The notes: generated by a model from the sequence alone, not told the origin. DNA of 64,000 bases from Acidimicrobiia bacterium (GCA_022826705.1 JAJDUJ010000011.1:124001-188000), one strand, 5' to 3'. Counted from the first letter of the stretch, positions 34,074 to 44,923 are shown. Numbers and translations: made by a program.

Positions 34074-35464
34074 ACGGCGGCGCCGGATATGGACTCCTTG
34101 TTGAGGCGCTTGGAGAGGTGGAGACCCTCCAGCACAAACTCAATGCCGCTGGCCACCAGAGCGGGGTTCTCGAGATCGCCGGGCTCGTAGCCCAACGCCG
34201 CCAGTGCGCCGGCAAACGCCGGCGCCTCGTCAACCAGGGCGGCATAGTCGGCCGAGGAAATGTCATCCCCCGCGTTGACCACCCGACCCTCTTCAAATGC
34301 CTCGATCACTTCCTGCTGCACCTCGAGTTCGACCGCGTCCTTGAAGGCTTGGCGAACGGCCTCTTTGCGGAGGGTGCCCACAATCTCGCTATCTCGGCCG
34401 TCCTCGATGGTCTCGATCTCAATCTTGCCCATGGTGGAGGGGGCGAGCGCATCCAAGTCGGTCACTCGGGGCACCGCAGCCGCCTCGCCACTGCGCAAGG
34501 CCCGCCGGATGGCCGCAGCAGCCAGCGTCTCGTAGTTGGACACCGTCAACCGCACCGACACCCCCGAGCGCTGGTTGATGTGCGGGCTCTGTCGGGCCAG
34601 ATGACTGAGATACACCAGCACCTCGCACATGAAGTCGGGCATGATCACCGGCAGGTCGGCCTCGGGGACTGTCGCCTCCTGCTCGGTGATGTCCAATTCG
34701 ATGTCTACATCGGTCGGGTAGTGGGTGCGGACCTGGGCCCCAAAGCGGTCTTTGAGCGGGGTGATGATACGGCCCCGGTTGGTGTAGTCCTCGGGGTTGG
34801 CGGAAGCGAACAACAAGATGTCGAGGGGCAGGCGGATCTTGTGGCCCCGGATCTGCACGTCGCGCTCCTCCAGCACGTTGAGCAGCCCCACCTGGATGCG
34901 CTCGGCCAGGTCGGGAAGCTCGTTGATGGCGAACACCCCCCGGTTGGTGCGGGGCACTAGGCCGTAGTGGATGGTGAGCTCATCGGACAGATAGCGGCCT
35001 TCGGCCACCTTGATGGGATCCACTTCACCGATCAGATCGGCAATGGAGGTATCGGGGGTGGCCAGCTTCTCCCCGTAGCGTTCGCTGCGATGGACCCAGG
35101 CCAACGGGGTGTTGTCGCCCTCGGAGGCGATCAGGTCTTTGGCGTGCTTGGACACCGGGTTGTAGGGGTCGTCGTTGATCTCGGAGCCGGCCACGATGGG
35201 CAGCCACTCGTCGAGCAGGTCGAGCACCAGGCGGATCATCCTGGTCTTGGCCTGCCCCCGCTCGCCCAGGAAGATCACGTCGTGGCCAGCCAGCAGCGCG
35301 GTTTCCAACTGGGGGATGACGGTGTCTTCGTAGCCCCAGATGCCGGGGAACAGGTCCTCGCCAGCCCGAATCTTGCGGATCGCGTTGCGACGGATCTCGT
35401 GCTTGACCGACACCGACTGCCAGCCGGATTCCTTGAGCTCTCCGAGAGTGGTGGGTTGCGACAT
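34055..35464 (-). CDS. AAA+ ATPase of the MoxR/magnesium-chelatase-I type
   Basis: This 469-residue ATPase has Walker A GERGQAKT (67-74), Walker B GVFAINE (Glu180), and sensor-type stretches (LLFASANPEDYTNRGRIITP, in part LLFASANPEDYTNRGR). The sequence of the N-terminal half resembles ChlI/BchI and MoxR. With the VWA protein encoded downstream it should form an ATPase-plus-VWA complex, as in cobalt/magnesium chelatases and RavA-ViaA systems. No H subunit of a chelatase is near, so metal insertion is not demonstrated. The start is ATG 35464. Confidence 0.88.
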   Translation of the reverse strand: MSQPTTLGELKESGWQSVSVKHEIRRNAIRKIRAGEDLFPGIWGYEDTVIPQLETALLAGHDVIFLGERGQAKTRMIRLVLDLLDEWLPIVAGSEINDDPYNPVSKHAKDLIASEGDNTPLAWVHRSERYGEKLATPDTSIADLIGEVDPIKVAEGRYLSDELTIHYGLVPRTNRGVFAINELPDLAERIQVGLLNVLEERDVQIRGHKIRLPLDILLFASANPEDYTNRGRIITPLKDRFGAQVRTHYPTDVDIELDITEQEATVPEADLPVIMPDFMCEVLVYLSHLARQSPHINQRSGVSVRLTVSNYETLAAAAIRRALRSGEAAAVPRVTDLDALAPSTMGKIEIETIEDGRDSEIVGTLRKEAVRQAFKDAVELEVQQEVIEAFEEGRVVNAGDDISSADYAALVDEAPAFAGALAALGYEPGDLENPALVASGIEFVLEGLHLSKRLNKESISGAAVYRGRT

Positions 35465-35491
35465 AGGAGTTGAACCCTACTCCCTTGTCAT

Positions 35492-35526
35492 CGGCTAGCC
35501 AGTCGAGGGCCCGGTACGGCTAGCCG
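35492..35526. promoter_or_regulatory. Inverted repeat upstream of sdhC
   Basis: CGGCTAGCC (35492-35500) and GGCTAGCCG (35518-35526) form a 9-bp perfect inverted repeat with a 17-nt spacer; each arm is itself the palindrome GGCTAGCC. It lies in the shared intergenic region between the AAA gene and sdhC, about 75-105 nt ahead of sdhC, and could be an operator dimer site or a hairpin in the leader. Confidence 0.45.
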
Positions 35527-35598
35527 CAGGGAGTGGGGCGCCGGTACCGTCGGCAGGAGAGCGTTCGGGCTGCTGGTGGCCCGAAGCGGAGGCAAACG

Positions 35599-36399
35599 AT
35601 GGCCCAAGCCATAACGAGAGTGAGCGCGCCGCCGCCGGTGCGGTCGGAGCCCAAGATCAAGCTCCCTTGGCCGCTTAGCATCTACCAGACCGCGGTGGGC
35701 AAGAAGTGGGTGATGGGCCTCACCGGGGCGGCCTTGCTGGGCTTCATCGTGGTCCACATGATCGGCAACCTCCATCTTTATGAGGGACCGCTGGAGATCC
35801 ACGAGTACGCCGAAACGCTGCGGGATCTGGGCACCAAGCTCCTCCCCCGCACATGGCTGCTGTGGATCATGCGCATCGGGCTGATCGTCGCCTTCGCCCT
35901 GCACATCCACTCGGCCTACTCCCTGAGCCGAATGAGCATCGCTGCTGATCAGCGCTATCCCGGCGGCCGGAACTACATCGCGGCCAACTTCGCCTCCCGC
36001 ACCATGCGGTGGACCGGCCCCATCATCGGGCTGTACCTCTTCTACCACCTGGCCGACCTCACCTGGGGCTGGTTCAACCCCGACTTCGTTAGGGGCGACC
36101 CCTATCACAACGTGTCGGAGAGCCTGAGCAGCATCCCGGTGGCGATCCTGTACATCGTGGCCAACACCGCGCTGGCTGTCCACATCTTCCACGGCACTTG
36201 GAGCATGTTCCAGAGCCTGGGGGTGAACAGCCCCCGCTACAACCACCTGCGCCGCTACCTGGCCGCCGGGCTGGCCGGGATCATCCTGGTGGGCAACCTG
36301 AGCTTCCCGATCTTCGTGCAGGCCGGAGTGATCGACGACAACGGCCGCTCCATCGTGGAGGAACTCCAGCACGGCGCCGCTGAGGGGGAGGACCACTGA
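35599..36399 (+). CDS. sdhC: Succinate dehydrogenase/fumarate reductase cytochrome b subunit
   Basis: This 266-residue membrane protein is the single-gene cytochrome b anchor of a type-B succinate:quinone oxidoreductase. It has five predicted helices and candidate heme-binding histidines in [23 protein letters not shown] and HIFHGTW. I start it at ATG 35599, which has GGAGG 7 nt upstream, rather than at the earlier start at 35533. The two-heme type-B enzymes usually use menaquinone. The stop overlaps sdhA as TGATG. It anchors SdhA and SdhB. Confidence 0.92.
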   Translation: MAQAITRVSAPPPVRSEPKIKLPWPLSIYQTAVGKKWVMGLTGAALLGFIVVHMIGNLHLYEGPLEIHEYAETLRDLGTKLLPRTWLLWIMRIGLIVAFALHIHSAYSLSRMSIAADQRYPGGRNYIAANFASRTMRWTGPIIGLYLFYHLADLTWGWFNPDFVRGDPYHNVSESLSSIPVAILYIVANTALAVHIFHGTWSMFQSLGVNSPRYNHLRRYLAAGLAGIILVGNLSFPIFVQAGVIDDNGRSIVEELQHGAAEGEDH

Positions 36400-38317
36400 T
36401 GCTCGGCTCGCTCGACGCCCGTATTCCGGCCGGATCGCTGGACAGCAAGTGGACTGACCACAAATTCTCCATGCGGCTGGTGAACCCCAACAACAAGCGC
36501 CGCTTCGACGTGATCGTGGTGGGCTCGGGGCTGGCCGGCGCGTCGGCCGCGGCCTCGCTGGGCGAGCTGGGCTATCGGGTCAAGGTGCTCACCTACCACG
36601 ACTCCCCCCGCCGGGCCCACAGCATCGCCGCCCAGGGGGGCATCAACGCGGCCAAGAACTACCAAAACGACGGCGACAGCGTGTACCGGCTGTTCTACGA
36701 CACCATCAAGGGGGGCGACTACCGGGCCCGGGAGGCCAACGTGTACCGCCTGGCCGAAGTGTCGGTGGACATCATCGACCAGGCCACCGCCCAGGGCGTG
36801 CCATTCGCCCGGGAGTACGGCGGACTGCTCGACAACCGCTCCTTCGGCGGCGCCCAGGTGTCCCGCACGTTCTACGCCCGGGGCCAGACCGGCCAGCAGC
36901 TCTTGTTGGGGGCGTACTCGGCGCTGATGCGCCAGGTGGCCGCGGGCACGGTGGAGCTGCACACCCGCTCGGAGATGCTGGAGCTGGTGATGCACGACGG
37001 CCGGGCCGTCGGCGTGGTGACCCGCGACCTCATCACCGGCGAGATCGTGTCGCATTCGGCCCACGCGGTGGTACTGGCCACCGGGGGCTACGGCAACGTG
37101 TACTTCTTGTCGACCAACGCCAAGATGTGCAACGTGACCGCAGCGTGGCGGGCCCACCGCAAGGGGGCCCTGTTCGCCAACCCCTGCTACACCCAAATTC
37201 ACCCCACCTGCATCCCGGCCAGCGACGACTTCCAGTCGAAGCTGACCCTGATGTCGGAGTCGCTGCGCAACGACGGGCGCATCTGGGTGCCGCTGGCCCA
37301 CGACGACGGGCGGGCGGCCCACGAGATCCCCGACGCCGACCGCGACTACTTCTTGGAGCGCAAGTATCCGGCCTTCGGCAACCTCGTGCCCCGCGACGTG
37401 GCCTCCCGCAACGCCAAGACCGTGGTGGACGAAGGCCGAGGCGTGGGACCGCTGCGCAACGGCGTCTACCTGGACTTCTCCGGTGCCATGGCCCGCGACG
37501 GCGAGGCGGTGATCCGGGCCAAGTACGGGAACCTGTTCGACATGTACGAGCGCATCACCGGCGAGGATCCCTACACGGTGCCCATGCGCATCTACCCCGC
37601 CACCCACTACACCATGGGCGGGCTGTGGGTGGACTACGAGCTGATGAGCAACGTGCCCGGCCTGTTCGTGCTGGGCGAGGCCAACTTCAGCGACCACGGG
37701 GCCAACCGGCTGGGAGCCTCGGCCCTCATGCAGGGGCTGGCCGACGGCTACTTCATCCTGCCCTACACCATCGGCAACTACCTGTCGGACTTCTTGGGCG
37801 ATCCGGCGCTGGGCACCACCGAGCCAGTTTTCGCCGACGCCGAGCAGGCGGTGGCCGACGAGATGAACCGCTGGCTGTCGATCGGCGGCACCCGCTCGGT
37901 GGACCACTACCACCGGGAGCTGGGCAAGCTGGTGTGGGACTACATCGGCATGGCCCGCAACAAGACCGGCTTGGAGAAGGCCCTGTCGGAGATCCCCGCC
38001 CTGCGCGAGGAGTACCACCGCAACGTACGGGTGCTGGGCTCGGCCGACACCCTCAACCAGTCGCTGGAGAAGGCCGGCCGAGTGGCCGACCTGTTCGAGC
38101 TGGCCGAGCTCATGGCCCGAGATGCCCTGACCCGGGAGGAGTCCTGCGGCGGCCACTTCCGGGAGGAGCACCAGACCACCGACGGCGAGGCCATGCGGGA
38201 CGATGAGAACTTCACGCACGTAGCCGCTTGGGAGTGGAACGGCGAGGGAACCCCCCAAACCCGCCACCGGGAGGAACTGGAATTCGAAAACGTGGAGCTA
38301 ACCCAGAGGAGCTACAA

Positions 38318-38321
<4 letters not shown>
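36399..38321 (+). CDS. sdhA: Succinate dehydrogenase flavoprotein subunit
   Basis: This 640-residue flavoprotein oxidises succinate to fumarate. The FAD-binding motif is GSGLAGAS (42-49), the covalent-FAD histidine is His74 in [11 protein letters not shown], and the active-site run includes THYTMGGL and [19 protein letters not shown]. Length and motif spacing fit type-B SdhA. It is flanked by sdhC and sdhB with 1-nt and 4-nt overlaps, giving the operon sdhCAB. The enzyme joins the TCA cycle to the quinone pool. Confidence 0.96.
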
Positions 38322-39085
<764 letters not shown>

Positions 39086-39100
39086 CGATAGCGTCAAAGC

Positions 39101-39544
39101 ATGACCACCATCACCGCCGACCTCTCGGTCGACAGCGGCCAGGACTTCGCTGTGGAACTTCGCTCAGGCTCGCATCTGTGGGCGGCCGATGAGCCCGAAG
39201 ACTTGGGAGGGGGCGACACCGGCCCCAATCCCTATGAAATCCTCCTGTCGTCAGTGGCGGCCTGCACTTGCATCACCCTGTCGATGTATTGCCAGCGCAA
39301 GGGGTGGAAACTCCACTCGATTTCGGCCCGCTTCGAGCACGACCGGGTTCACGCCCGCGATTGCGACGATTGCGAGGCTGACGCCTCGGGCTACATCGAC
39401 AGAGTGCGCAGCCAGATCTTCATCGAGGGCGACTTCGACGACGACCAGCGGACCCGTTTGGAGGACATCGCCCGCCGCTGCCCCGTGCGCCGCACCCTTG
39501 AAGGGGGCATGTCCTTCACCACCGAAGCAGTGTTCGCGGGCTGA
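39101..39544 (+). CDS. OsmC/Ohr-family protein
   Basis: This 147-residue protein belongs to the OsmC family of thiol peroxidases. The two reactive cysteines are visible, in SSVAACTCITLSM and ARRCPVRRT, and the fold signature YEILLSSVAACTCI is typical. Members detoxify organic hydroperoxides. Its length fits the small OsmC/YhfA-like branch rather than Ohr. It starts 15 nt after sdhB and may be co-transcribed with it. It faces the coiled-coil gene downstream across a 33-nt gap. Confidence 0.85.
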   Translation: MTTITADLSVDSGQDFAVELRSGSHLWAADEPEDLGGGDTGPNPYEILLSSVAACTCITLSMYCQRKGWKLHSISARFEHDRVHARDCDDCEADASGYIDRVRSQIFIEGDFDDDQRTRLEDIARRCPVRRTLEGGMSFTTEAVFAG

Positions 39545-39577
39545 CGCCTGGGCGGTTCACGGGTTCTCCTTTGAGAA

Positions 39578-40027
39578 TCAAGTTTCTTTATTCAGACCGT
39601 GCTTGCTTCGAATTCGCTCAGGCAACGCCTGCACCTTGGCTCGCATCTCAGCGAGTTCTCGACGGGCTTCATCCCGCTCAGCACAGATGCTGTCTCGCAG
39701 CGATTCCACTTCTTCGCTGAGCGCGGCAACGTCGTCTCTGATGCCCTTGACCGTGCCTTGGTCGAAGGCAGTTTCGGCGGCAGCGACCACCGCCTTGAGC
39801 GAGACGAGAAGCTCCATGCCGAGTTCACCAACCGGACTCAGGGCTTCAACCGCGGTGTGCAGCGCAGCACGAGAGCCGTTCAATGCATCTGTGGCATGGC
39901 TCTGTTGCTCTTGGAAGTCGGAAAGGGCAGCCACCTTGTCGCGTAGCTCTTCAAGGACACCCGTAGCGTCGGCAAACCGTTGAACAGAAGCATCAAAGGA
40001 ATTCGAAGGGCCGGTTGTGTCAGTCAT
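39578..40027 (-). CDS. Small coiled-coil protein, second gene of the RecQ-nuclease operon
   Basis: This 149-residue protein is almost wholly helical; heptad-like runs (VAALSEEVESLRDSICAERDEARREL, in part LSEEVESLRDSICAERDE) indicate a coiled coil from about residue 90 to 135. There is no membrane segment or enzymatic motif, and I do not recognise a family. It overlaps the stop of the large RecQ-like gene by 4 nt (ATGA), so the pair is translationally coupled and likely functionally linked. It is probably a structural or assembly partner of the helicase-nuclease. Confidence 0.7.
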   Translation of the reverse strand: MTDTTGPSNSFDASVQRFADATGVLEELRDKVAALSDFQEQQSHATDALNGSRAALHTAVEALSPVGELGMELLVSLKAVVAAAETAFDQGTVKGIRDDVAALSEEVESLRDSICAERDEARRELAEMRAKVQALPERIRSKHGLNKET

Positions 40028-43000
40028 CTGCTTCTCCTTTCTGCCGTCGCCATCGCTGGAGTTGGAAGCACCCCAGCGCGGTCGGCGGCATGGTGGGCTA
40101 TGTCGTTGGCTAGTGAGACGCCTTCAGCAAACTTGAAGACAGCAAGGTCGGGACTGCGCTTCCAGTTCGAGTCGAGCCATGCCTCCACCAGATCACAGTG
40201 TGGAAGTGCGGCACGGGCAGCGGCAACGACCGCTGCTGCCATAGTCAGCGGCTCGGCAACAGATTCAGGTATTGCTGCTAGCCAACCCAACACCTCCATC
40301 GCCATCTGCTCTGCGTCAGCCGGGTCGGCCCGATATCGTTCGAGCGCCCCTTCCATTGACTGACGCAGGCCCCATTCGAGATCATCCGCCGACCCGCCGA
40401 GACGCACCCCGGCAACGGCACGAGAAGCGAGAAGCCCAGGGTGATCGGGATAGGACCCCAGCAAGCGAGCGGCTGCGGCCCGCCACTGCCGGGCATCGTC
40501 ATCACTGGAGATCGTCTTCCACTCCTCCGTCCAATCGGAGTACGTGAACACAGCCTGCTCAGCGAGACGCTGAGCGGTGGTTGAGGGGACGCCTTCGGAC
40601 AGATAGTCGAGAATGCCCTGGCGGACTTGCTCCCCATCCCTTTGCCCAACCCTGGCGAGTTCCCACATCTCATAGAGACTCCGCTGGCGAGCCTTGCCAA
40701 CCGTGTCATAAACAAACTCGGCCAGAATCCTGCTGCACTCCCGGACGGCGCTAGAGGCGTCGGGAAGACGGGGTAATCGAGCCCGGAATGCCTCAACCTG
40801 CCCCGGCTGGGAGCGGGCCACGAAACGAAGCAAACTATCGGCAATCTCCTCTGGACCGACATCTGAAACAACGACGACCGCCTTCTCGGTCTTGCCCCAC
40901 CCTTCAAGGCAATAGTCGTCGACAACCCCGAGAACCGCGAGCCGGTGAAGCGCGCGCTTGGAAGCATTCCGCTCATCCTCCCGCTCGCCAAGGGGAATGC
41001 TTCGACTCAAGCGGAGTTTGTCGTACACCTTCACGGTCGTCTCAGCATCCTTGTCCACGCTGGGAAATGCCTGGTTGTGAAACCGCAGCACTGTAGAGAT
41101 GTCGTCTAATTCGGGCCCCTGTCCGCCCTGGCTGGATGAGAGCCGATTCCGCCCTGATTCCAATCGCTGCCTGCTCTGCGCTGCACCGTTCTCGGCGAGT
41201 ATCAGCACACTTTTGGCCGGCTGCCGGTTGCGGCCAGCCCGACCCACCTCTTGATAGAAGGCCTCGATCGACTGAGGCAGGCCATAGTGGACGATCCACC
41301 TGACGTTCGGCTTGTCAATGCCCATGCCAAACGCCTTCGTGGCAACAATGGCCGCGGCATCATCTTGCTTGAACTTCTCAGCGTTGCGGAGCCTCTCTGT
41401 GTCCCATTCCCGTCGGTTGCGGCTACTCGGAGCCTTGGTGGAGAACCCGACTGCGGTGGGAATGACCGATCTAACGGCCTCAAGCGTTTTGTCCATGCTC
41501 CGGTGCCTACCGTTCACGGTAGGGATGAAGACAATCCCCGGCAGCCTCCCCCGTTCTCGAAAGGCCGAAGGCTGCTCGCCGAAGAACGCTGGCAGAGACC
41601 GGATCTCTTCTCTGAGGATCGCCTCAGACATGGCCGGCTTGATTATCTTCACCTCATAGGAGAGCTCTGCCCGGTCGAACGACGCCGGACTGATGATGCT
41701 CTCCGGCGTGTCGCCGGAGATGCCCAATTGGAAGAGAACGTCGGACAGCACTGCCCGCGACGCAGTGCCAGTCAACGCGAGAATCGGCAACCTGTTGAGA
41801 CCCGACGGATCGCACACCATCCGGGCAGTCTTGCCAAAGTTCAGGTAGGCGGTGCGGAAGTCATGCCCCCATTCCGATACGCAATGCGCCTCATCGACAA
41901 CCACAAGGCTCACAGGATTGGACCGAGTTGATGCCGCAAGCATGTCCCGGAACTGCTGCCGCTGTAGCCGTTCCGGAGCCACGAACAAGAAATATGCATC
42001 TTCTGCTGGGCCTAAGCCGCTTCTGCTGTTCTGGGCGGTGATTCCCGCAGCGCGATCGATTCCCTGGGCAGCCAAACCGCCGATCTGGTCGTCGATAAGC
42101 GACGTGATCGGATCAACCACCAGCAACCGACCAGGGAGAATCAAACCCGTTAGCTGATAGATCATGCTCTTGCCCGCTCCGGTGGGAAGCAGCACGGCAC
42201 AGTCGTTGCCGGAGAGCGCCGTCTGAATCGCCTCGAACTGTCCAGACCGGAACGAGTCCTTTGCAAATGCTGCGTTCATCACGGCTTCTAGAGCCTGGCG
42301 CAATCGGTCAGGGTCGCCGCGCCCAGGACGGATGTCCACCCGAGGGCGAACAGGGTCGGCAGGTAGAGCGGGCACTCCCGTCGAGCGGACCACTACCGCT
42401 GGTGGTTCTCCGTCTACTGGGTCGGGAAGCCGCTCAAACGGGGACCAATGGCTGCCCAGCAGCACCCGAACCGAAGCAGACTCTCTCCACCCTGCACCAT
42501 TGGCTCCTGCTTCGGTCAGCAGGTAGCTGAACGGGGTGGAGTCTTGTCGCCGGTAGACGAACTCCTCGCCGCCCCGGCAAAACACCGCTATCTGGGGGGT
42601 GAGGTTGTCGGCCCCCCATATTTCGGCAATCGCCGCCAGCGACTCCAGATACGGACCGATCAGCCTCGGCGACAGGCCCGTCGGGTCGGAGACTTTGATC
42701 ACCCAGCGATCCCCCGACAGGAATCCGGCATCGATGGCCTCACAGACGGCGAGCGCCAACCGATGCGTTTGAATCGGACCCCACACCTTCGGATGCCAGG
42801 CTTCGCCATCAGATTGGGCGCCTTCTCGCTGGCCGAACCGGGCCTCGGCAACCACCTGGAATACTTCATCAAGACCCGGACCGCGGCCTGCTCGAAGCTC
42901 AGAAGTTGGAACCCGTACCGTACGAATTCCAGCCCTTTTCAGCAGACGATCACGGCCTCTGTCAATCAGTCTCGCTTCCTTGTGCTGACCGCCGTCTACC

Positions 43001-43803
43001 TCGAACACAACCGGTGCCGACCCTGGAGGGCAGAACAAGAGGTCGCATCGACGCTCGCTCTCGACCTCCGCTTCTTCGCCCGCCGCGAAGACCAGCTTGT
43101 CGAGCGGCGGCTGCGGAACCAACCACATCGCAGCACCCGGCCGGTGCTCCTCAATCCGCTCAACAAGTCGTTCTTCGTACTCTGAGTCGTACCAACCCCC
43201 AGATAATGCAGACTTCCCCTTGGACGGCACCAAGAAATCCTCATCAGCTGGCTCTGGAAATCCGACACAGGATTTGAGGAGCTGCCTTTCCGCATCAGGG
43301 TGCATCGGAGGCGCAGCACCCCTGGCCAGCAACCTCAGCATCGACCCGACCGCCGCTGTCCCCATCGCCGACAACCTGTTGGAAGCCTGTTCGTCTTTCC
43401 CGCGCTCCCGGGCAACCCAGCAGCCCATTAGGTGCTCGGCACGCCCATCACAAAGTGATCTCAGCGAACCACCCGCCGATGCCAAGCGAACCATCCACCC
43501 ATCTCGGGCATACGTCCCATCGGCCCAATCCACTCTTCGCCGCCGGTCCGTATCATCAGCCTCGGTCTCCACGTCTCTTCCCATGCCAGGCTCATCAGTA
43601 CTAGGCGATGGCTGTCCTGGCGTCTCGGTGTTCCACTCACTGCCAATCCGAACCCTCCCCCAACAGTCTGGAAAAGTTGGACAACCCCAGAAACGACTGC
43701 CTACGTTCTTGCCCTTTGCGGCCGTCCTCATCACCATTTCCAACCCGCATTTTGGACAGGGCGGTGGCTCTGCGGCCTCCACTGTGCTATCGCCTGGTGC
43801 CAT
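40024..43803 (-). CDS. Zinc-ribbon / nuclease-like / RecQ-type helicase fusion
   Basis: This 1259-residue protein joins three recognisable parts. A topoisomerase-type zinc ribbon uses Cys16, Cys19, Cys41 and Cys47. A PD-(D/E)XK or DUF559-like segment at about 205-310 has Asp254 and the run FEVDGGQHK (Glu268, Asp270, His274). A RecQ-type helicase core follows from about 515 with Walker A TGAGKS (541-546), DEAH at 637-640, and motif VI QEVGRAGR (851-858). The ~300-residue C-terminus is unassigned. Base composition is lower in GC than the neighbours, suggesting transfer. It is the first gene of a two-gene operon; a DNA-repair or anti-phage role is inferred. Confidence 0.82.
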   Translation of the reverse strand: MAPGDSTVEAAEPPPCPKCGLEMVMRTAAKGKNVGSRFWGCPTFPDCWGRVRIGSEWNTETPGQPSPSTDEPGMGRDVETEADDTDRRRRVDWADGTYARDGWMVRLASAGGSLRSLCDGRAEHLMGCWVARERGKDEQASNRLSAMGTAAVGSMLRLLARGAAPPMHPDAERQLLKSCVGFPEPADEDFLVPSKGKSALSGGWYDSEYEERLVERIEEHRPGAAMWLVPQPPLDKLVFAAGEEAEVESERRCDLLFCPPGSAPVVFEVDGGQHKEARLIDRGRDRLLKRAGIRTVRVPTSELRAGRGPGLDEVFQVVAEARFGQREGAQSDGEAWHPKVWGPIQTHRLALAVCEAIDAGFLSGDRWVIKVSDPTGLSPRLIGPYLESLAAIAEIWGADNLTPQIAVFCRGGEEFVYRRQDSTPFSYLLTEAGANGAGWRESASVRVLLGSHWSPFERLPDPVDGEPPAVVVRSTGVPALPADPVRPRVDIRPGRGDPDRLRQALEAVMNAAFAKDSFRSGQFEAIQTALSGNDCAVLLPTGAGKSMIYQLTGLILPGRLLVVDPITSLIDDQIGGLAAQGIDRAAGITAQNSRSGLGPAEDAYFLFVAPERLQRQQFRDMLAASTRSNPVSLVVVDEAHCVSEWGHDFRTAYLNFGKTARMVCDPSGLNRLPILALTGTASRAVLSDVLFQLGISGDTPESIISPASFDRAELSYEVKIIKPAMSEAILREEIRSLPAFFGEQPSAFRERGRLPGIVFIPTVNGRHRSMDKTLEAVRSVIPTAVGFSTKAPSSRNRREWDTERLRNAEKFKQDDAAAIVATKAFGMGIDKPNVRWIVHYGLPQSIEAFYQEVGRAGRNRQPAKSVLILAENGAAQSRQRLESGRNRLSSSQGGQGPELDDISTVLRFHNQAFPSVDKDAETTVKVYDKLRLSRSIPLGEREDERNASKRALHRLAVLGVVDDYCLEGWGKTEKAVVVVSDVGPEEIADSLLRFVARSQPGQVEAFRARLPRLPDASSAVRECSRILAEFVYDTVGKARQRSLYEMWELARVGQRDGEQVRQGILDYLSEGVPSTTAQRLAEQAVFTYSDWTEEWKTISSDDDARQWRAAAARLLGSYPDHPGLLASRAVAGVRLGGSADDLEWGLRQSMEGALERYRADPADAEQMAMEVLGWLAAIPESVAEPLTMAAAVVAAARAALPHCDLVEAWLDSNWKRSPDLAVFKFAEGVSLANDIAHHAADRAGVLPTPAMATAERRSR

Positions 43804-43991
43804 TCAATTCGCTCACATTGCTGCCAGAATCACAACACTTGAGAGTACTGGGCTATCTCCCCGCACTGAAAACAGGAGTTTGCCGAGGTCAAATTTCCCG
43901 ATTGACGACGACTAACGACCGCTCGGCTCTTACCCTTTGAGTCGTGAGCGCTCCTATGGCGATCTCCAGTGGATGATGCCTTACCTGTTCG

Positions 43992-44906
43992 ATGTGGTCT
44001 AGAGCAGCAGAGGTCACCCAGCAGGTGGCGCGGGGTTTGCTCATGGGGGCGGCTGATGTGGTGCCCGGCGTGTCGGGGGGCACGGTGTCTCTGCTGCTGG
44101 GGATTTATGCCCGGCTGATCGACACCGTACGGGCTGCTGCGGGCGTGCTGGGGACGCTGCTGAGGGGTCGGTGGCGAGAGGCGCGGGCACAGCTGCGGAG
44201 CTTCGACTGGTGGTTCGCCGTGCCGCTGGTTGTGGGCATCGTTGTAGCCGTCGTGGCGCTGGCGTCGGTGATCGACGAACTGCTGACCGACGAGCCCGAA
44301 GCCATGGCCGGGCTGTTTTTCGGGCTGGTGGCGGCATCGGTGGTGGTGGCCTGGAAAATGGTGGAGAATCCCAGCGCAAGGCTTGCCCTGACCTCGCTGG
44401 TGGTGGGCGGGTTGTTCTTCTGGCTGCTGGGACTCCAGTCGGGGCCGGTGGCAGATCCGACGGTTCTGACACTGTTCGGGTCGGGGATCGTGGCGGTATG
44501 CGCCATGCTGCTGCCCGGCATATCCGGGGCGTTCATCCTGCTGATGTTGGGGGTGTATCCGGCAGCGATCGCTGCTGTGGACGACTGGATCTGGGCTGAT
44601 CTGGCCGCACTGGCCGCCGGGGCAGTTCTCGGGCTGGCCCTGTTCTCCAACTTGATCGGCCGAGTGCTTCACCGCTGGCACGACCCCACCCTGGCGGTGA
44701 TGGTCGGGCTGCTGCTGGGCTCGCTGCGAGTGCTGTGGCCGTGGCCCGCCGGAGTTGGCGTGATCAGCCGCCACGCGGAGGAGACCATCGACGGAACCGG
44801 GCTGGGCTGGGCCCCCGCCACCGACCTGTGGCTCCCCGCCGTCCTGGCCGCCGCCGCCTCATCCCTTGTCCTTGCCCTCTCCCGGCTAGAACGCTCTTCC
44901 ACTTGA
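43992..44906 (+). CDS. DUF368 membrane protein
   Basis: This 304-residue protein has eight or more membrane segments and the DUF368 signature GAADVVPGVSGGTVSLLLGIY near its start, of which GAADVVPGVSGGTVSLL is quoted, and a second copy-like motif LLPGISGAFILLMLGVY. DUF368 proteins have been linked to recycling of undecaprenyl phosphate across the membrane. The ATG at 43992 has no obvious ribosome binding site. It is divergent from the RecQ-like gene with 188 nt between, and is followed by two tandem hairpins that may end its transcript. Its composition matches the core genome, unlike both neighbours. Confidence 0.85.
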   Translation: MWSRAAEVTQQVARGLLMGAADVVPGVSGGTVSLLLGIYARLIDTVRAAAGVLGTLLRGRWREARAQLRSFDWWFAVPLVVGIVVAVVALASVIDELLTDEPEAMAGLFFGLVAASVVVAWKMVENPSARLALTSLVVGGLFFWLLGLQSGPVADPTVLTLFGSGIVAVCAMLLPGISGAFILLMLGVYPAAIAAVDDWIWADLAALAAGAVLGLALFSNLIGRVLHRWHDPTLAVMVGLLLGSLRVLWPWPAGVGVISRHAEETIDGTGLGWAPATDLWLPAVLAAAASSLVLALSRLERSST

Positions 44907-44923
44907 ATCAAGAAAGAGACAAA

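Noticed and set aside
36255..38267. A 670-residue minus-strand open frame opposite sdhA.
   Set aside because: Same cause; sdhA has full catalytic motifs on the plus strand, and the antisense translation is low-complexity.
39545..39577. Short hairpin TTCTC/GAGAA between osmC-like and coiled-coil genes.
   Set aside because: Only five base pairs and no clean T-run on either strand.
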